In this document: piece after piece, positions 16,181 through 25,955 of the stretch
How the letters are laid out: each line of letters starts with the position of its first letter
Numbering within the stretch: position 1 is the stretch's first letter
Source of the DNA: Aquincola tertiaricarbonis
Lineage (GTDB): Bacteria > Pseudomonadota > Gammaproteobacteria > Burkholderiales > Burkholderiaceae_C
DNA length: 64,000 bases
Reading direction: 5' to 3'
Assembly (NCBI RefSeq): GCF_023573145.1
Contig: NZ_CP097635.1
Span: 310,001-374,000 of the forward strand
Translations under genes and position numbers: made by a program
The notes under the pieces: generated by a model
What the model was told of the DNA's origin: nothing
Database searches by the model: none
What the model saw: the letters and a program-made list of their open reading frames with translations, nothing else

Positions 16181-17296
16181 ATGAAGCCGATCCAGATCCG
16201 TGCCTTCCAGACGGCCCTTGCCGCCACCCTTGCCAGCCTGGCCGTTCAGGCACCGGCGCAGACCGAGGAGAAGGTCCTCAACATCTACAACTGGTCCGAC
16301 TACATCGGCGAGGACACCATCCGCCACTTCGAGGCGCAGACCGGCATCAAGGTGCGCTACGACAACTACGACAACAACGAGATCCTGCATGCCAAGCTGG
16401 TGGCCGGCAAATCGGGCTACGACATCGTGGTGCCGTCCTCGCACTGGGCCAAGCTGCAGCTGGACGGTGGCCTGCTGGCCCGGCTGGACAAGGGCAAGCT
16501 GCCGAACCTGAAGAACGCCGACCCGGCGATGCTGGCTTCGCTGAGCAAGCTGGACGCGGGCAACCAGTACCTGACCGTCTGGCTGTGGGGCTACACCACG
16601 GTGGGCATCAACGTCGACAAGGTCAAGGCCGCGCTGGGCAGCACGCCGATGCCGGACAACGTGTGGGACCTGGTGTTCAAGCCGGAGTACATGAGCAAGC
16701 TCAAGAGCTGTGGCGTGAGCTTTCTCGATTCGCCGTCGGAGATCCTGCCGCCCACGCTGAAGTACCTGGGCCGCAACCCCTACAGCCGCCAGCCCGGCGA
16801 CTACAACGCCGCCGGCGAGCTGCTCAAGTCCATCCGGCCCTACGTCACGCTGTTCAGCTCGTCGGGCTACATCAACGACCTGGCCAACGGCAGCGTGTGC
16901 GTGTCGCTGGGCTGGTCGGGTGACATCAACATTGCGCGCCGCCGTGCCATCGAAGGCAAGACCGGCCAGCACATCGAGGCCTTGATGCCCAAGGCCGGCG
17001 CCACCCTCTTCATCGACACGCTGGCCATTCCGGCCGATGCGCCGCACCCCGACAACGCGCACAAGTTCATCAACTTCGTGCTCGACCCGCAGAACGCTGC
17101 GGGTGTGACGGCCAAGGTGTTCTACCCCAACGGCGTGCCGGCATCGAAGCAGTACCTGTCGGCCGACATTGCCAGCAATCCCACCGTGTTCCTGAGCGAG
17201 TCGGACCTGCAGCGCATGACGGTGCCCGAGCCGCTGAACAACGACTTGCGCCGACTGATGACCCGGGTGTACACCTCGTTCAAGACGGGGCTGTGA
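16181..17296 (+). CDS. potF: Periplasmic putrescine-binding protein
   Basis: ABC solute-binding protein of 371 residues with a signal peptide ending in PAQTEEK. The mature N terminus VLNIYNWSDYIGEDTIRHFEAQTGIKVRYDNYDNNE is the PotD/PotF signature. YNAAGELLKSIRPYVTLFSSSGYINDLANGSVCVSLGWSGD and PKAGATLFIDTLAIPADAPHPDNAHKFINFVL are also family blocks. Putrescine is the likely ligand given the linked puu genes; spermidine is not excluded. The frame is open upstream, but the signal peptide fixes the start at 16181. It overlaps potG by 4 bp. Confidence 0.9.
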   Translation: MKPIQIRAFQTALAATLASLAVQAPAQTEEKVLNIYNWSDYIGEDTIRHFEAQTGIKVRYDNYDNNEILHAKLVAGKSGYDIVVPSSHWAKLQLDGGLLARLDKGKLPNLKNADPAMLASLSKLDAGNQYLTVWLWGYTTVGINVDKVKAALGSTPMPDNVWDLVFKPEYMSKLKSCGVSFLDSPSEILPPTLKYLGRNPYSRQPGDYNAAGELLKSIRPYVTLFSSSGYINDLANGSVCVSLGWSGDINIARRRAIEGKTGQHIEALMPKAGATLFIDTLAIPADAPHPDNAHKFINFVLDPQNAAGVTAKVFYPNGVPASKQYLSADIASNPTVFLSESDLQRMTVPEPLNNDLRRLMTRVYTSFKTGL

Positions 17297-18411
17297 GCGT
17301 GGCGGCCGTCAAGACCGACTTCCTGCGCATCGAGGACGTCGTCAAGGACTTCGGCGGCGGTGCGGTGGCCGTCAACCATGTGAGCCTGGAGATCGCCAAG
17401 GGCGAGATCTTCGCGCTGCTCGGCTCCTCCGGCTGCGGCAAGAGCACGCTGCTGCGCATGCTGGCCGGCTTCGAGACGCCGACCTCCGGCCGCATCGTGC
17501 TCGATGGCCAGGACCTGGCAGGGCTGCCGCCGTACGAGCGGCCCATCAACATGATGTTCCAGAGCTACGCGCTGTTTCCGCACCTCACGGTGTGGGACAA
17601 CATCGCCTTCGGCCTGCGGCGCGACGGCATGGCGCGCGACGCCATCGCCGAACGCGTGGGCCAGATGCTCAAGCTGGTGCAGCTCGACAAGTACGCCAAG
17701 CGCAAGCCGCACCAGCTGTCGGGCGGGCAGCAGCAGCGCGTGGCGCTGGCGCGCAGCCTGGCCAAGCGGCCGCAGCTGCTGCTGCTGGACGAACCGCTGG
17801 GCGCGCTGGACAAGAAGTTGCGCGAAGAAACCCAGATCGAGCTGGTCAACATCATCGAGGAAGTGGGCGTGACCTGCGTGATGGTGACCCACGACCAGGA
17901 GGAGGCCATGACCATGGCCTCGCGCATCGCCATCATGAGCGAAGGCCGGGTGCTCCAGGTGGCGCCGCCAGCCGAGGTCTACGAGACGCCGACCAGCCGC
18001 TTCGTGGCCGACTTCATCGGCAACGTGAACCTGATGGATGGCACGCTGGCCGAGGACGAGCCGGCCCATTGCGTGATCGACTGTGGCGACCTGCGCCACC
18101 ACGTCGGCCATGGCATCACCGGCAGCATCGGCATGAAGGTGGCAGTCGCCCTGCGGCCCGAGAAGATCCAGCTGGCGACCGAGCCGCCACCCCCTGGCAG
18201 CGCGCTGCCGGGCTGCAACCAGGTGCAGGGCCGCATCCGCAACCTGTCGTACTTCGGCAGCTTCACCGTCTACCACCTGGAGCTGCCGGGTGGCCGCATG
18301 CTCAAGGTCAGCCAGCACAACGCCGAGCGCCACCGCCAGCAGGCCTTGGGCTGGGGCGACGCGGCCTGGGCCCACTGGACGCCCGATGCGCAGGTAGTGC
18401 TCACGCAATGA
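17293..18411 (+). CDS. potG: Putrescine ABC transporter ATP-binding protein
   Basis: ATPase subunit of 372 residues. Walker A is GSSGCGKST, the signature is LSGGQQQRVALARSLA, Walker B is LLLLDEPLGALD and the switch His is in MVTHDQEEAM. The C-terminal TOBE region (about 275-365) contains LRPEKIQL. The protein energises import through PotH and PotI. The GTG start at 17293 overlaps the potF stop, and the end overlaps potH by 4 bp. Confidence 0.92.
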   Translation: MSVAAVKTDFLRIEDVVKDFGGGAVAVNHVSLEIAKGEIFALLGSSGCGKSTLLRMLAGFETPTSGRIVLDGQDLAGLPPYERPINMMFQSYALFPHLTVWDNIAFGLRRDGMARDAIAERVGQMLKLVQLDKYAKRKPHQLSGGQQQRVALARSLAKRPQLLLLDEPLGALDKKLREETQIELVNIIEEVGVTCVMVTHDQEEAMTMASRIAIMSEGRVLQVAPPAEVYETPTSRFVADFIGNVNLMDGTLAEDEPAHCVIDCGDLRHHVGHGITGSIGMKVAVALRPEKIQLATEPPPPGSALPGCNQVQGRIRNLSYFGSFTVYHLELPGGRMLKVSQHNAERHRQQALGWGDAAWAHWTPDAQVVLTQ

Positions 18412-19334
18412 AGTCCTGTTCCTTCAAGCGGCTGCGCCTGCGCGGCCGCAGCGTCGTCATCGCCGCACCTTACGCATGGCTGCTGGTGTTCTTCGTGCTC
18501 CCCTTCCTCATCGTGCTCAAGATCTCGGTCTCCGAGATGCAGGGCGTGGGCTTCACCGACCTGATCACGCTGAAAGACGGGCTGCTGCAGCTGAGCCTTC
18601 GGCTGGGCAACTACCCGGCCCTGCTGCAAGACGACCTGTACCTGCGCAGCTACCTGTCCAGCATCCGCTACGCGGCCATGACCACCGCGCTGTGCCTGCT
18701 GCTGGGCTACCCCTTTGCCTACTTCATGGCGCGGGCCCGCAGCACGCTGCAGCCGGCGCTGCTGATGCTGGTGATGCTGCCCTTCTGGACCAGCTTCCTG
18801 CTGCGCGTGTATGCCTGGAAGGGCCTGCTGTCCGACCAGGGCTGGGTGGCCGGGCTGCTGGGGCTGATCGGCATGGACCCGCTGCTGCTGGCCACCGGCC
18901 TGATCACCTCGCCGGGCAAGTACATGAACACGCCCTTCTCACTGGTGCTGGGCATGGTCTACACCTACCTGCCCTTCATGATCCTGCCGCTGTATGCGCA
19001 CCTGTCCAGGCTGGACCTGCGGCTGCTGGAAGCCGCGGCCGACCTGGGTGCCACGCCCTGGGCCGGCTTCTGGCGGGTGACGGTGCCGCTGTCGCGGCCC
19101 GGCATCGTGGCCGGCGCCATGCTGGTGTTCATTCCCTGCATCGGTGAATTCGTCATCCCCGAGCTGCTGGGCGGCCCGCAGACGCTGATGATCGGCCGCG
19201 TGCTTTGGGACGAGTTCTTCAGCAACAACGACTGGCCGATGGCCTCCACGGTGGCCGTGGCCATGATCCTGCTCATCCTGGTGCCGCTGGCCTTGTTCAA
19301 CCGCGCGCAGGCGCAGCAGGAGGCCGGTCGATGA
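18408..19334 (+). CDS. potH: Putrescine ABC transporter permease PotH
   Basis: Inner-membrane permease of 308 residues with about six helices. The coupling EAA motif reads LEAAADLGATPWAGFWRVTVPLSRPG. The PotB/PotH pattern PYAWLLVFFVLPFLIVLKIS is present at the N terminus. ATG 18408 overlaps potG by 4 bp and the stop overlaps potI by 4 bp. It should pair with PotI to form the channel. Confidence 0.92.
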   Translation: MKSCSFKRLRLRGRSVVIAAPYAWLLVFFVLPFLIVLKISVSEMQGVGFTDLITLKDGLLQLSLRLGNYPALLQDDLYLRSYLSSIRYAAMTTALCLLLGYPFAYFMARARSTLQPALLMLVMLPFWTSFLLRVYAWKGLLSDQGWVAGLLGLIGMDPLLLATGLITSPGKYMNTPFSLVLGMVYTYLPFMILPLYAHLSRLDLRLLEAAADLGATPWAGFWRVTVPLSRPGIVAGAMLVFIPCIGEFVIPELLGGPQTLMIGRVLWDEFFSNNDWPMASTVAVAMILLILVPLALFNRAQAQQEAGR

Positions 19335-20194
19335 AGGCGCTGCGTCACCCTGCCCTCGGCCGCGGCTTCGCGCGCGGCTGGCTGGGCGCCGGCTACCTGT
19401 TCCTGTACCTGCCCATCGTGGCGCTGGTGGTGTTCTCGTTCAGCGACTCGAGCATTCCCAACAGCTGGGGCGGCTTCACGCTGCGCTGGTACCGGGCACT
19501 GGCGCAGGACAACGAGATCGTGCACGGCCTGTGGCTGAGCCTGCGCATCGCCTTCTTCACCGCCTGTGGCTCGGTGCTGCTGGGCACGCTGGCGGCCTTC
19601 GCACTGGTGAAGTACAGGCGCTTTGCCGGCCGCACGCTGTTCACCGGCATGGTCAATGCGCCGCTGGTGATGCCCGAGGTGATCATCGGCCTGTCGCTGC
19701 TGCTGATGCTGGTGAGCGTGCAGAAGGCGCTCGGCGTGCCCGAGCGCGGGCTGCTGACCATCTGGCTCGGCCACCTGCTGCTGGGCATGGCCTACGCCAC
19801 GGTGGTGGTGCGGGCCCGGCTGCAAGACCTGAACCCGCAGCTGGAAGAAGCGGCCATGGACCTGGGCGCCCGCCCCTGGACCGTGTTCTGTCTGGTCACG
19901 CTGCCGATGATCGCGCAGGCGCTGCTGTCGGCCTGGCTGCTCACCTTCACGCTCTCGCTCGACGACGTGGTGCTGTCCGCCTTCCTGTCCGGCCCCGGTG
20001 CCACCACGTTGCCGTTGGTCATCTTCTCGCGCGCCCGGCTGGGGCTGAACCCCAGCGTCAATGCCGTCGCCACGCTCATCGTGCTGGTGGTGGCGGTGTT
20101 CACCGTATGCGCCAGCCTGGCCATCGCCCGCGCCGAGCGGCGCCGGCAGCGCGAGATCGCCCAAGCAACCACCCCACCGAGGAGAATCCGATGA
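19331..20194 (+). CDS. potI: Putrescine ABC transporter permease PotI
   Basis: Second permease, 287 residues, about six helices. The EAA motif is LEEAAMDLGARPWTVFCLVTLPMIAQ, and LYLPIVALVVFSFSDS is typical of PotC/PotI N termini. It overlaps both neighbours by 4 bp, so potFGHI and the porin gene should be one coupled transcript. Confidence 0.92.
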   Translation: MKALRHPALGRGFARGWLGAGYLFLYLPIVALVVFSFSDSSIPNSWGGFTLRWYRALAQDNEIVHGLWLSLRIAFFTACGSVLLGTLAAFALVKYRRFAGRTLFTGMVNAPLVMPEVIIGLSLLLMLVSVQKALGVPERGLLTIWLGHLLLGMAYATVVVRARLQDLNPQLEEAAMDLGARPWTVFCLVTLPMIAQALLSAWLLTFTLSLDDVVLSAFLSGPGATTLPLVIFSRARLGLNPSVNAVATLIVLVVAVFTVCASLAIARAERRRQREIAQATTPPRRIR

Positions 20195-21609
20195 GATCTT
20201 GGCAACGCCACCCCCTGGCGCAGGCTGCGCTGCTGGCGCTCGGCAGCGCCCTGGCCGGCCCCGTGTCGGCCCAGTCGGTCGCCGACCTGGTGCAGGAGAT
20301 ACAGGCCTTGAAAGCCCGTGTCGCCGAGCTGGAGGCCCGCCCCCAGGCCCCTGCCGCCGCCACCACAACGACCGCGGCAAAGACCGCACAGTGGGGCATG
20401 ACCCCGGAGCAGGCCGCCGAGCTCAACCGGGTGCAGCTCAAGACCGAAGCACTGGAAGATGCCCGTGAGGCGATGGGCTTCAAGGGTCTCAAGATCAGCG
20501 GCTACGTGGACCCCACCTACATCTACAACAAGGCACAGAACCGGGCGGGCTTCCAGTTCCTGAACCGGGTAGACACCAACAGCGGCGGTGACGGCTACAA
20601 CTACGACAACTCGTACTTCGGCGCTGCGGTCATCGACTTCCAGAAGGAGACCGACTCGGGCACCCGCTGGCGTCTGACGCTGGCGCCCAACCGCGGCGTG
20701 GGTTCGGTCTTCGACACCAACTCACCGATCCACGAAGCCAGCGTCTCGGTGCCGCTGCCCGACTCGCAGATCCGGCTGATCGCCGGCCAGCTGCCCGACT
20801 GGTCGGGCTACGAGTTCCTGCCCGCCACGCAGAACAAGCTGATCACCCACAACCTGCTGTTCGACTTCACGCTGCCGACGGCCTATACCGGCGCCGGCGT
20901 GGAGCTGGCCGACGGCAAGTGGATCTACAAGGCCGTGCTGGCCAACATGAACACCAGCCAGCGCAGCAGCGGCAACAAGTCGCCAGTGCTGGCCTACCGG
21001 GCGGACTATGCCAAGGGCGAGTTCAGCGGCTTCGGCTTCGCGGGCGTGCACGGCACGACGGCCAACCCGCGCTATGCGGTGCAGGACGCCGACGGCCAAG
21101 CGCTGTTCCCGGACCGGGTGGGTCACGACACCCGCGTCGATCTGTTCGAGGTGGACGGCTACTTCACCCGCGGCGACTGGACGGTGCAAGGCCAAGCCAG
21201 CGTGGGCCGCCAGCGCGACGCCGCGATCGCCCTGGCCTCCGATGGCAGCTTCCAGGACGCCAAGTGGTGGGGCCTGTCGGGCCTGGTGGCCTACAAGTGG
21301 ACGCCCCGCTTCGAGACCACGGCGCGGCTGGACTACCTGGCAAACCACTGGAACGGCGGTGGCCTGCTGACCTTTGCGACGGCCGACAGCCGCAACGGCA
21401 TCGGCCCCGGGGTCAACGGCGATCCACAGCGCGGGGCCAACCGCAGCGCGCTGACGCTGGGCGCCAGCTACCTGTTCAACCCCAGCACCACGTTCAAGGC
21501 CGAGTATCGGTTGGACCGCGCCAGCCAGCCGGTGTTCGAGGACGTGAAGACGGGCGAGTTCAAGAAGGCGAACCACCTGCTCGGTGCTTCCGTGCTGGTG
21601 GCGTTCTGA
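20191..21609 (+). CDS. DUF3138-type porin linked to putrescine uptake
   Basis: Outer-membrane protein of 472 residues with a signal peptide (ending PVSAQS), a short coiled coil (VADLVQEIQALKARVAELEAR) and a beta-barrel body. This is the layout of DUF3138 porin-like proteins of Burkholderiales. It ends in VAF, a proper beta-barrel C terminus. It is the last gene of the pot operon (4-bp overlap with potI, GGAGA before the ATG), so I infer that it carries polyamines across the outer membrane. The substrate is not known from sequence. Confidence 0.78.
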   Translation: MRSWQRHPLAQAALLALGSALAGPVSAQSVADLVQEIQALKARVAELEARPQAPAAATTTTAAKTAQWGMTPEQAAELNRVQLKTEALEDAREAMGFKGLKISGYVDPTYIYNKAQNRAGFQFLNRVDTNSGGDGYNYDNSYFGAAVIDFQKETDSGTRWRLTLAPNRGVGSVFDTNSPIHEASVSVPLPDSQIRLIAGQLPDWSGYEFLPATQNKLITHNLLFDFTLPTAYTGAGVELADGKWIYKAVLANMNTSQRSSGNKSPVLAYRADYAKGEFSGFGFAGVHGTTANPRYAVQDADGQALFPDRVGHDTRVDLFEVDGYFTRGDWTVQGQASVGRQRDAAIALASDGSFQDAKWWGLSGLVAYKWTPRFETTARLDYLANHWNGGGLLTFATADSRNGIGPGVNGDPQRGANRSALTLGASYLFNPSTTFKAEYRLDRASQPVFEDVKTGEFKKANHLLGASVLVAF

Positions 21610-21619
21610 ACCCCTTCGG

Positions 21620-23131
21620 TCAACGTGCGGCGCTGCGCAGCACGGGCGAGATGGTGCGCACCAGCGCTTCGATGTCGGCCTCACGAACGCCTGCATAGGA
21701 CAGCACCAGGCCCGAACGCGGCGGGCCGACGCAGTAAGCCGACTGCGGGATGACGGTGACACCGCGCCGGGCACACGCCGTGGCCACCGCGCGGTCGTCC
21801 ACCCCCGCCGGCAGCGAGAAGCTGAGGTGTACACCACGTGCGCCGCCGGTCAGGCGCAGCGCGCTGTCGGCGCGCGACAGCTCGGGCACATGGGCATGCA
21901 GCGCCTGCACCAGCACCTCGCGCCGACGGCCAAAGGCCTCACGCAGCCGGTGCACATGCGCGGCGTAATGGCCCTCCTCCAGAAAGCGGGCCATCACGCC
22001 TTGCAGCAGCTGGTCACCGTCGCGGTCGTAGTCGGTGGCGGCGGCCGAGAACACCGGCGCCAGCGAAGCCGGCACCACCATGAAGGCCAGGCGTATGCCC
22101 GGGAACATGGTCTTGCTGAAACTGCCCAGGTACACCACATGGTCGCCACCACCGGTTTCTGCATCCAGCCCCTGCAGCGAAGGCACGGGCGCGCCGGCAT
22201 AACGGAATTCGCTGTCGTAGTCGTCTTCCAGCAGCAGCATGCCGGCGGCGCGGGCGCACGCCAGCCAATGCAGGCGCCGCGCGAACGGCATCACCGCGCC
22301 GGTCGGGAACTGGTGCGAAGGTGTCAGGTAGGCCAGCCGTGCGCCCGCGGCTGCGGCGGTGGGCACCGGGGCGCCGGCCTCGTCCACATCCACCGGCCGC
22401 AGCTTCAGGCCCTGGTGCTCCAGCGCGCGCCGGGCGCCCCAGTAGCAGGGGTTCTCGACGATCACGTCGTCGTTGGGGTCGCACAGCAGCCGGCCCACCA
22501 GCGCCAGCGACTGGGCGGTGCCATCGGTCAGCACCACCTGCTCGGGCTCACAGCGCACGCCGCGGGTAGCGCGCACATGGCGGGCGATGGCCGTCCGCAG
22601 TGCCGGTGCGCCGCCGGTGGCCCCCGTGCGCAGCAGGCTGGCGTCGGGCCGGCGCAGCGCCTGCATGTGCAGTTGGTTCCACACCTGCTGCGGGAACAGC
22701 TCGTCGGTGAAGCCACCTGGGCAGAACGGACGCTCGACCCAGAACTCGTGGATGGGGTCGTTGCGGTAGCTCTGGCCGCGTCGTGACAGGCGGGGCCGAG
22801 CCACCGGACCCTCGGGCAACACGGCGGCAGATGCCTCGCACAGGCGGTCCTGCACCACGCGGCGCACATAGGTGCCCGAGCCATGGCCCGCGACCACGAA
22901 GCCTTCGGCCTCGAGCTGGGCGTAAACCGCCACCAGCGTGTTGCGCGCCACGCCCAGCTGCCCGGCCAGGGCGCGCGTGGCCGGCAACCGCTGGCCGGGC
23001 GTGAGCACGCCGGACACCACGGCGTCACGCAGGCCCTGGGCCAGTTGAAGTCGAAGGGCCAGACCGGGGTGCCGGGCTTGCTGGCCCCGCAGCCACTCTG
23101 CCAGGCTGTCTGTGGTGGGCTGTACGGTCAC
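21620..23131 (-). CDS. MocR/GabR-family regulator (GntR HTH plus aminotransferase domain)
   Basis: PLP-dependent transcription factor of 503 residues. The N-terminal winged helix (LRDAVVSGVLTPGQRLPATRALAGQLGVARNTLVAVYAQLEAEG) is GntR-type, and the rest is a class-I aminotransferase fold with the PLP-lysine block YLGSFSKTMFPGIRLAF. Such proteins sense amines or GABA through PLP. The GTG start at 23131 follows the aldehyde dehydrogenase stop by 24 bp, so it is the third gene of the gabT operon. I infer that it binds the 23-bp-spaced boxes before gabT, puuA and potF and regulates its own operon. Confidence 0.88.
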   Translation of the reverse strand: MTVQPTTDSLAEWLRGQQARHPGLALRLQLAQGLRDAVVSGVLTPGQRLPATRALAGQLGVARNTLVAVYAQLEAEGFVVAGHGSGTYVRRVVQDRLCEASAAVLPEGPVARPRLSRRGQSYRNDPIHEFWVERPFCPGGFTDELFPQQVWNQLHMQALRRPDASLLRTGATGGAPALRTAIARHVRATRGVRCEPEQVVLTDGTAQSLALVGRLLCDPNDDVIVENPCYWGARRALEHQGLKLRPVDVDEAGAPVPTAAAAGARLAYLTPSHQFPTGAVMPFARRLHWLACARAAGMLLLEDDYDSEFRYAGAPVPSLQGLDAETGGGDHVVYLGSFSKTMFPGIRLAFMVVPASLAPVFSAAATDYDRDGDQLLQGVMARFLEEGHYAAHVHRLREAFGRRREVLVQALHAHVPELSRADSALRLTGGARGVHLSFSLPAGVDDRAVATACARRGVTVIPQSAYCVGPPRSGLVLSYAGVREADIEALVRTISPVLRSAAR

Positions 23132-23155
23132 AAGGCAGCGGCTGGCGGGGTGGAG

Positions 23156-24595
23156 TCAGGCAGCGGTATACGCGGTTTTCACCGCCGTGTAGAAGTCCAT
23201 CGCATGCCGCCCCTGTTCCCGCGGGCCGTGGCTGCTGGCCTTGCGGCCGCCAAAGGGCACGTGATAGTCCACGCCGGCCGTGGGCACGTTCACCATGACC
23301 ATGCCGGCCTGCACATGGCGTTTGAAGTGTGCGGCATGCCTGAGCGAGGTGGTGCACAGGCCCGCCGACAGCCCGAACGGCGTGGCGTTGGCCAAGACCA
23401 GCGCCTCGTCGTAGTCGCGGGCCGGCACGATGCAGCCGACTGGCCCGAAGATCTCCTCGCAGGCGATGCGCATGTCCGGCCGCGCATCGTCGAACAGCGC
23501 GGGCGACAGGAAATAGCCCGGCGTGTCGCGCTGCAGCCGCGCCCCGCCGCACAGCAGCCGGGCGCCTTCGGCCCGGCCCAGCTGCACGTAGTCCAGGTCT
23601 TTCGTCAGCTGCCTGTCGTCCACCACCGGGCCGATCTGGGTGTCGGGCGCCAGCGCATGACCCACGCGCAGCTGTCGCAGTGCCTGGGCCAGTGCCTGCG
23701 TGAAGCGGCCACGAATGCCCGGCGTGACGATGAAGCGGCTGCTGGCGGTGCAGCGTTGCCCGGTCGAGTAATAGCTGCCCTGCAGCGCCACGTTCACGGC
23801 CACGTCCAGGTCAGCATCGTCCAGCACCACCAGCGGGTTCTTGCCGCCCATCTCGGCCTGCGCGCGGGCACCCCGCGCCGCGGCACGGGCCACCACGGCA
23901 CGGCCGGTGGCCACGCTGCCGGTGAAGCTGACGGCCGCCACCCGTGGATCGTCCACCAGCACAGCACCCACCTCCGGCCCGCTACCGTTGACCAGGTTGA
24001 AGGCGCCGGCCGGCAGGCCTGACCGGTGCAGGATGTCGGCCAGCGCCCAGGCCGAGCCGGGCACCAATTCGCTGGGCTTGAAGACCACGGTGTTGCCCCA
24101 GGCCAGGGCCGGCGCAATCTTCCAGGCCGGGATGGCGACGGGGAAGTTCCACGGCGTGATCAACGCCACCACGCCCACCGGCTCACGTGTGACCTCCACG
24201 CCGACGCCGGGGCGCAGCGAGGCCAGCAGTTCGCCCCCGGGGCGCAGCGCTTCGCCGGCGTAGTAGCGGAAGATGTGGCCCGCCCGCACCACCTCACCGA
24301 TGGCCTCGGGCAGTGTCTTGCCCTCTTCCCGCGCCAGCAGCCTACCCAGTTCGTCGCGGCGCGCCAGGATCTCGGTGGCCACCGCATCCAGCACGTCGGC
24401 CCGCTGCTGCGGCGTGCTGACCGACCAGGCCGTGAACGCGGCCTCGGCGGCTGCCACGGCCTCACGGGCCTGCTGCGCGCTGGCCAGCGCGTACACGCCC
24501 ACGATGTCCGTGGTGTCGGACGGGTTGAGGTTCTCGGCCGCTGCAGCGCCGGTCACCCAGCGACCACCGATCAGGTTGGCATGGACTTGGGCCAC
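23156..24595 (-). CDS. Aldehyde dehydrogenase, probable succinate- or ketoglutarate-semialdehyde type
   Basis: NAD(P)-dependent aldehyde dehydrogenase of 479 residues. Landmarks are PWNFPVAIPAWKIAPALAWGNTVVFKPSE, EMGGKNPLVVLDDADL and TGQRCTASSRFIV with the catalytic Cys. Sequence style (RYYAGEALRPGGELLASLRPGVGVEVTREPVGVV) resembles alpha-ketoglutarate-semialdehyde dehydrogenases. Directly downstream of a GABA aminotransferase, succinate semialdehyde is the most likely substrate. The GTG start at 24595 lies 12 bp after the gabT stop. Confidence 0.85.
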   Translation of the reverse strand: MAQVHANLIGGRWVTGAAAAENLNPSDTTDIVGVYALASAQQAREAVAAAEAAFTAWSVSTPQQRADVLDAVATEILARRDELGRLLAREEGKTLPEAIGEVVRAGHIFRYYAGEALRPGGELLASLRPGVGVEVTREPVGVVALITPWNFPVAIPAWKIAPALAWGNTVVFKPSELVPGSAWALADILHRSGLPAGAFNLVNGSGPEVGAVLVDDPRVAAVSFTGSVATGRAVVARAAARGARAQAEMGGKNPLVVLDDADLDVAVNVALQGSYYSTGQRCTASSRFIVTPGIRGRFTQALAQALRQLRVGHALAPDTQIGPVVDDRQLTKDLDYVQLGRAEGARLLCGGARLQRDTPGYFLSPALFDDARPDMRIACEEIFGPVGCIVPARDYDEALVLANATPFGLSAGLCTTSLRHAAHFKRHVQAGMVMVNVPTAGVDYHVPFGGRKASSHGPREQGRHAMDFYTAVKTAYTAA

Positions 24596-24607
24596 GGCAC
24601 GGCCCCT

Positions 24608-25918
24608 TCAGGCGCCGGCCGCGCGCAGTGCGTCGGCCAGGATGTCCATGCCCTCGTCCACGGTGGCGTCCTCCATGGTCAGCGCCGGCATCAGACGGAT
24701 GATGTTGTTCGAGTTGCCGCAGGTCAGCACCAGCAGCCCGCGGTCGGCCGCCGCCGTCTTCACCGCGGCCGCCAGATCGGTGGCCGGCTGGTGGATGTCG
24801 CCGCCCACCGACAGCTCGAGCCCCGTCATGGCACCGATGCCGCGCACGTCGCTGATGCTGCGGTGGCGCTCGGCCAGCTGCTGCAGCGCCGAGCGCATGC
24901 GCCGGCCGATGGCCGTGGCCCGCGCCAGCAGGCCTTCCTGCTCGATCACGTCCAGCACCGCCAGCGCCGCCGCGGTGGCCAGCGGCGAGCCGGCGTAGGT
25001 GCTGCCCAGTGCACCGGGCGGAAGCGCATCGATCACGTCCGCACGGCCCACCACGCCTGAGATCGGCGTGCCGCCGCCCAGCCCTTTGGCCAGGCAGATC
25101 AGGTCGGGCGCCACGCCGGCATGCTCCACCGCGAACAGCCGCCCGGTGCGGCCGATGCCGGTCTGGATCTCGTCGGCGATCAGCAGGATGCCGTGCGCAT
25201 CGCACACCCGGCGCAGTGCGGCCAGGAAGCCTTCGGGTGCCGGGATGTAGCCGCCTTCGCCCTGCACCGGTTCGACGATCAGCGCGGCGACGCGCTGCGG
25301 ATCGACCTGGAACTTGAACAGCCGCTGCAGCGCATACAGCGCATCGTCCATCGAGATGCCGTGGGCCACGCTGGGGTACGGTACGTGGAACACGTCCGGC
25401 AGCATGGGGCCGAAGCCGGCCTTGTAGGGCGCGACCTTGCCGGTGAGCGCCATGCCCAGCAGCGTGCGGCCGTGGAAAGCCCCTTCGAAGGCCACGACGG
25501 CGCTGCGACCGGTGGCGTAGCGGGCCACCTTCACCGCGTTCTCCACCGCCTCGGCCCCGGTGCTCATGAAAAACGCCTTCTTGGCGCCAGGGCCCGGCGC
25601 GGCGGCACACAGCCGTTCGGCCAGCTCCACGTAGCTGTCGTAGCCGACCACCTGGAAGGACGTGTGGCAGAACCGTCCCAGCTGCGCCGCCACCGCCTGC
25701 ACGATGCGCGGATGGTTGTGGCCGGTGTTGCACACCGCAATGCCGGCGATGAAGTCGATGTACCGGCGGCCCTCCACGTCCCAGAGGTGCGCGTTCTCGG
25801 CGCGGCTGGCGAACAGCGGGTGGGCAAAGCCGATGGCGCGGGCCACGCTGGCCTGGCGGCGTGCCACCCAGGCCGCATTGCCGGCCTGCAGATCAGCGGC
25901 GGTTGAAACAGCAGTCAT
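24608..25918 (-). CDS. gabT: 4-aminobutyrate aminotransferase
   Basis: Class-III PLP aminotransferase of 436 residues that should convert GABA and 2-oxoglutarate to succinate semialdehyde and glutamate, taking over the GABA released by PuuD. It shows FMSTGAEAVENAVKVAR, EPVQGEGGYIPAP, LIADEIQTGIGRTG with the PLP-binding Asp and DLICLAKGLGGGTPISG with the PLP-lysine. ATG 25918 is preceded by GGAGGAGG; an upstream in-frame extension to 25990 lacks family similarity and would start upstream of the probable -10. It leads the gabT-aldehyde dehydrogenase-mocR operon. Confidence 0.9.
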   Translation of the reverse strand: MTAVSTAADLQAGNAAWVARRQASVARAIGFAHPLFASRAENAHLWDVEGRRYIDFIAGIAVCNTGHNHPRIVQAVAAQLGRFCHTSFQVVGYDSYVELAERLCAAAPGPGAKKAFFMSTGAEAVENAVKVARYATGRSAVVAFEGAFHGRTLLGMALTGKVAPYKAGFGPMLPDVFHVPYPSVAHGISMDDALYALQRLFKFQVDPQRVAALIVEPVQGEGGYIPAPEGFLAALRRVCDAHGILLIADEIQTGIGRTGRLFAVEHAGVAPDLICLAKGLGGGTPISGVVGRADVIDALPPGALGSTYAGSPLATAAALAVLDVIEQEGLLARATAIGRRMRSALQQLAERHRSISDVRGIGAMTGLELSVGGDIHQPATDLAAAVKTAAADRGLLVLTCGNSNNIIRLMPALTMEDATVDEGMDILADALRAAGA

Positions 25919-25955
25919 GTCCAGGGGCCTCCTCCAGCTTGGCGCGATGGAGGGG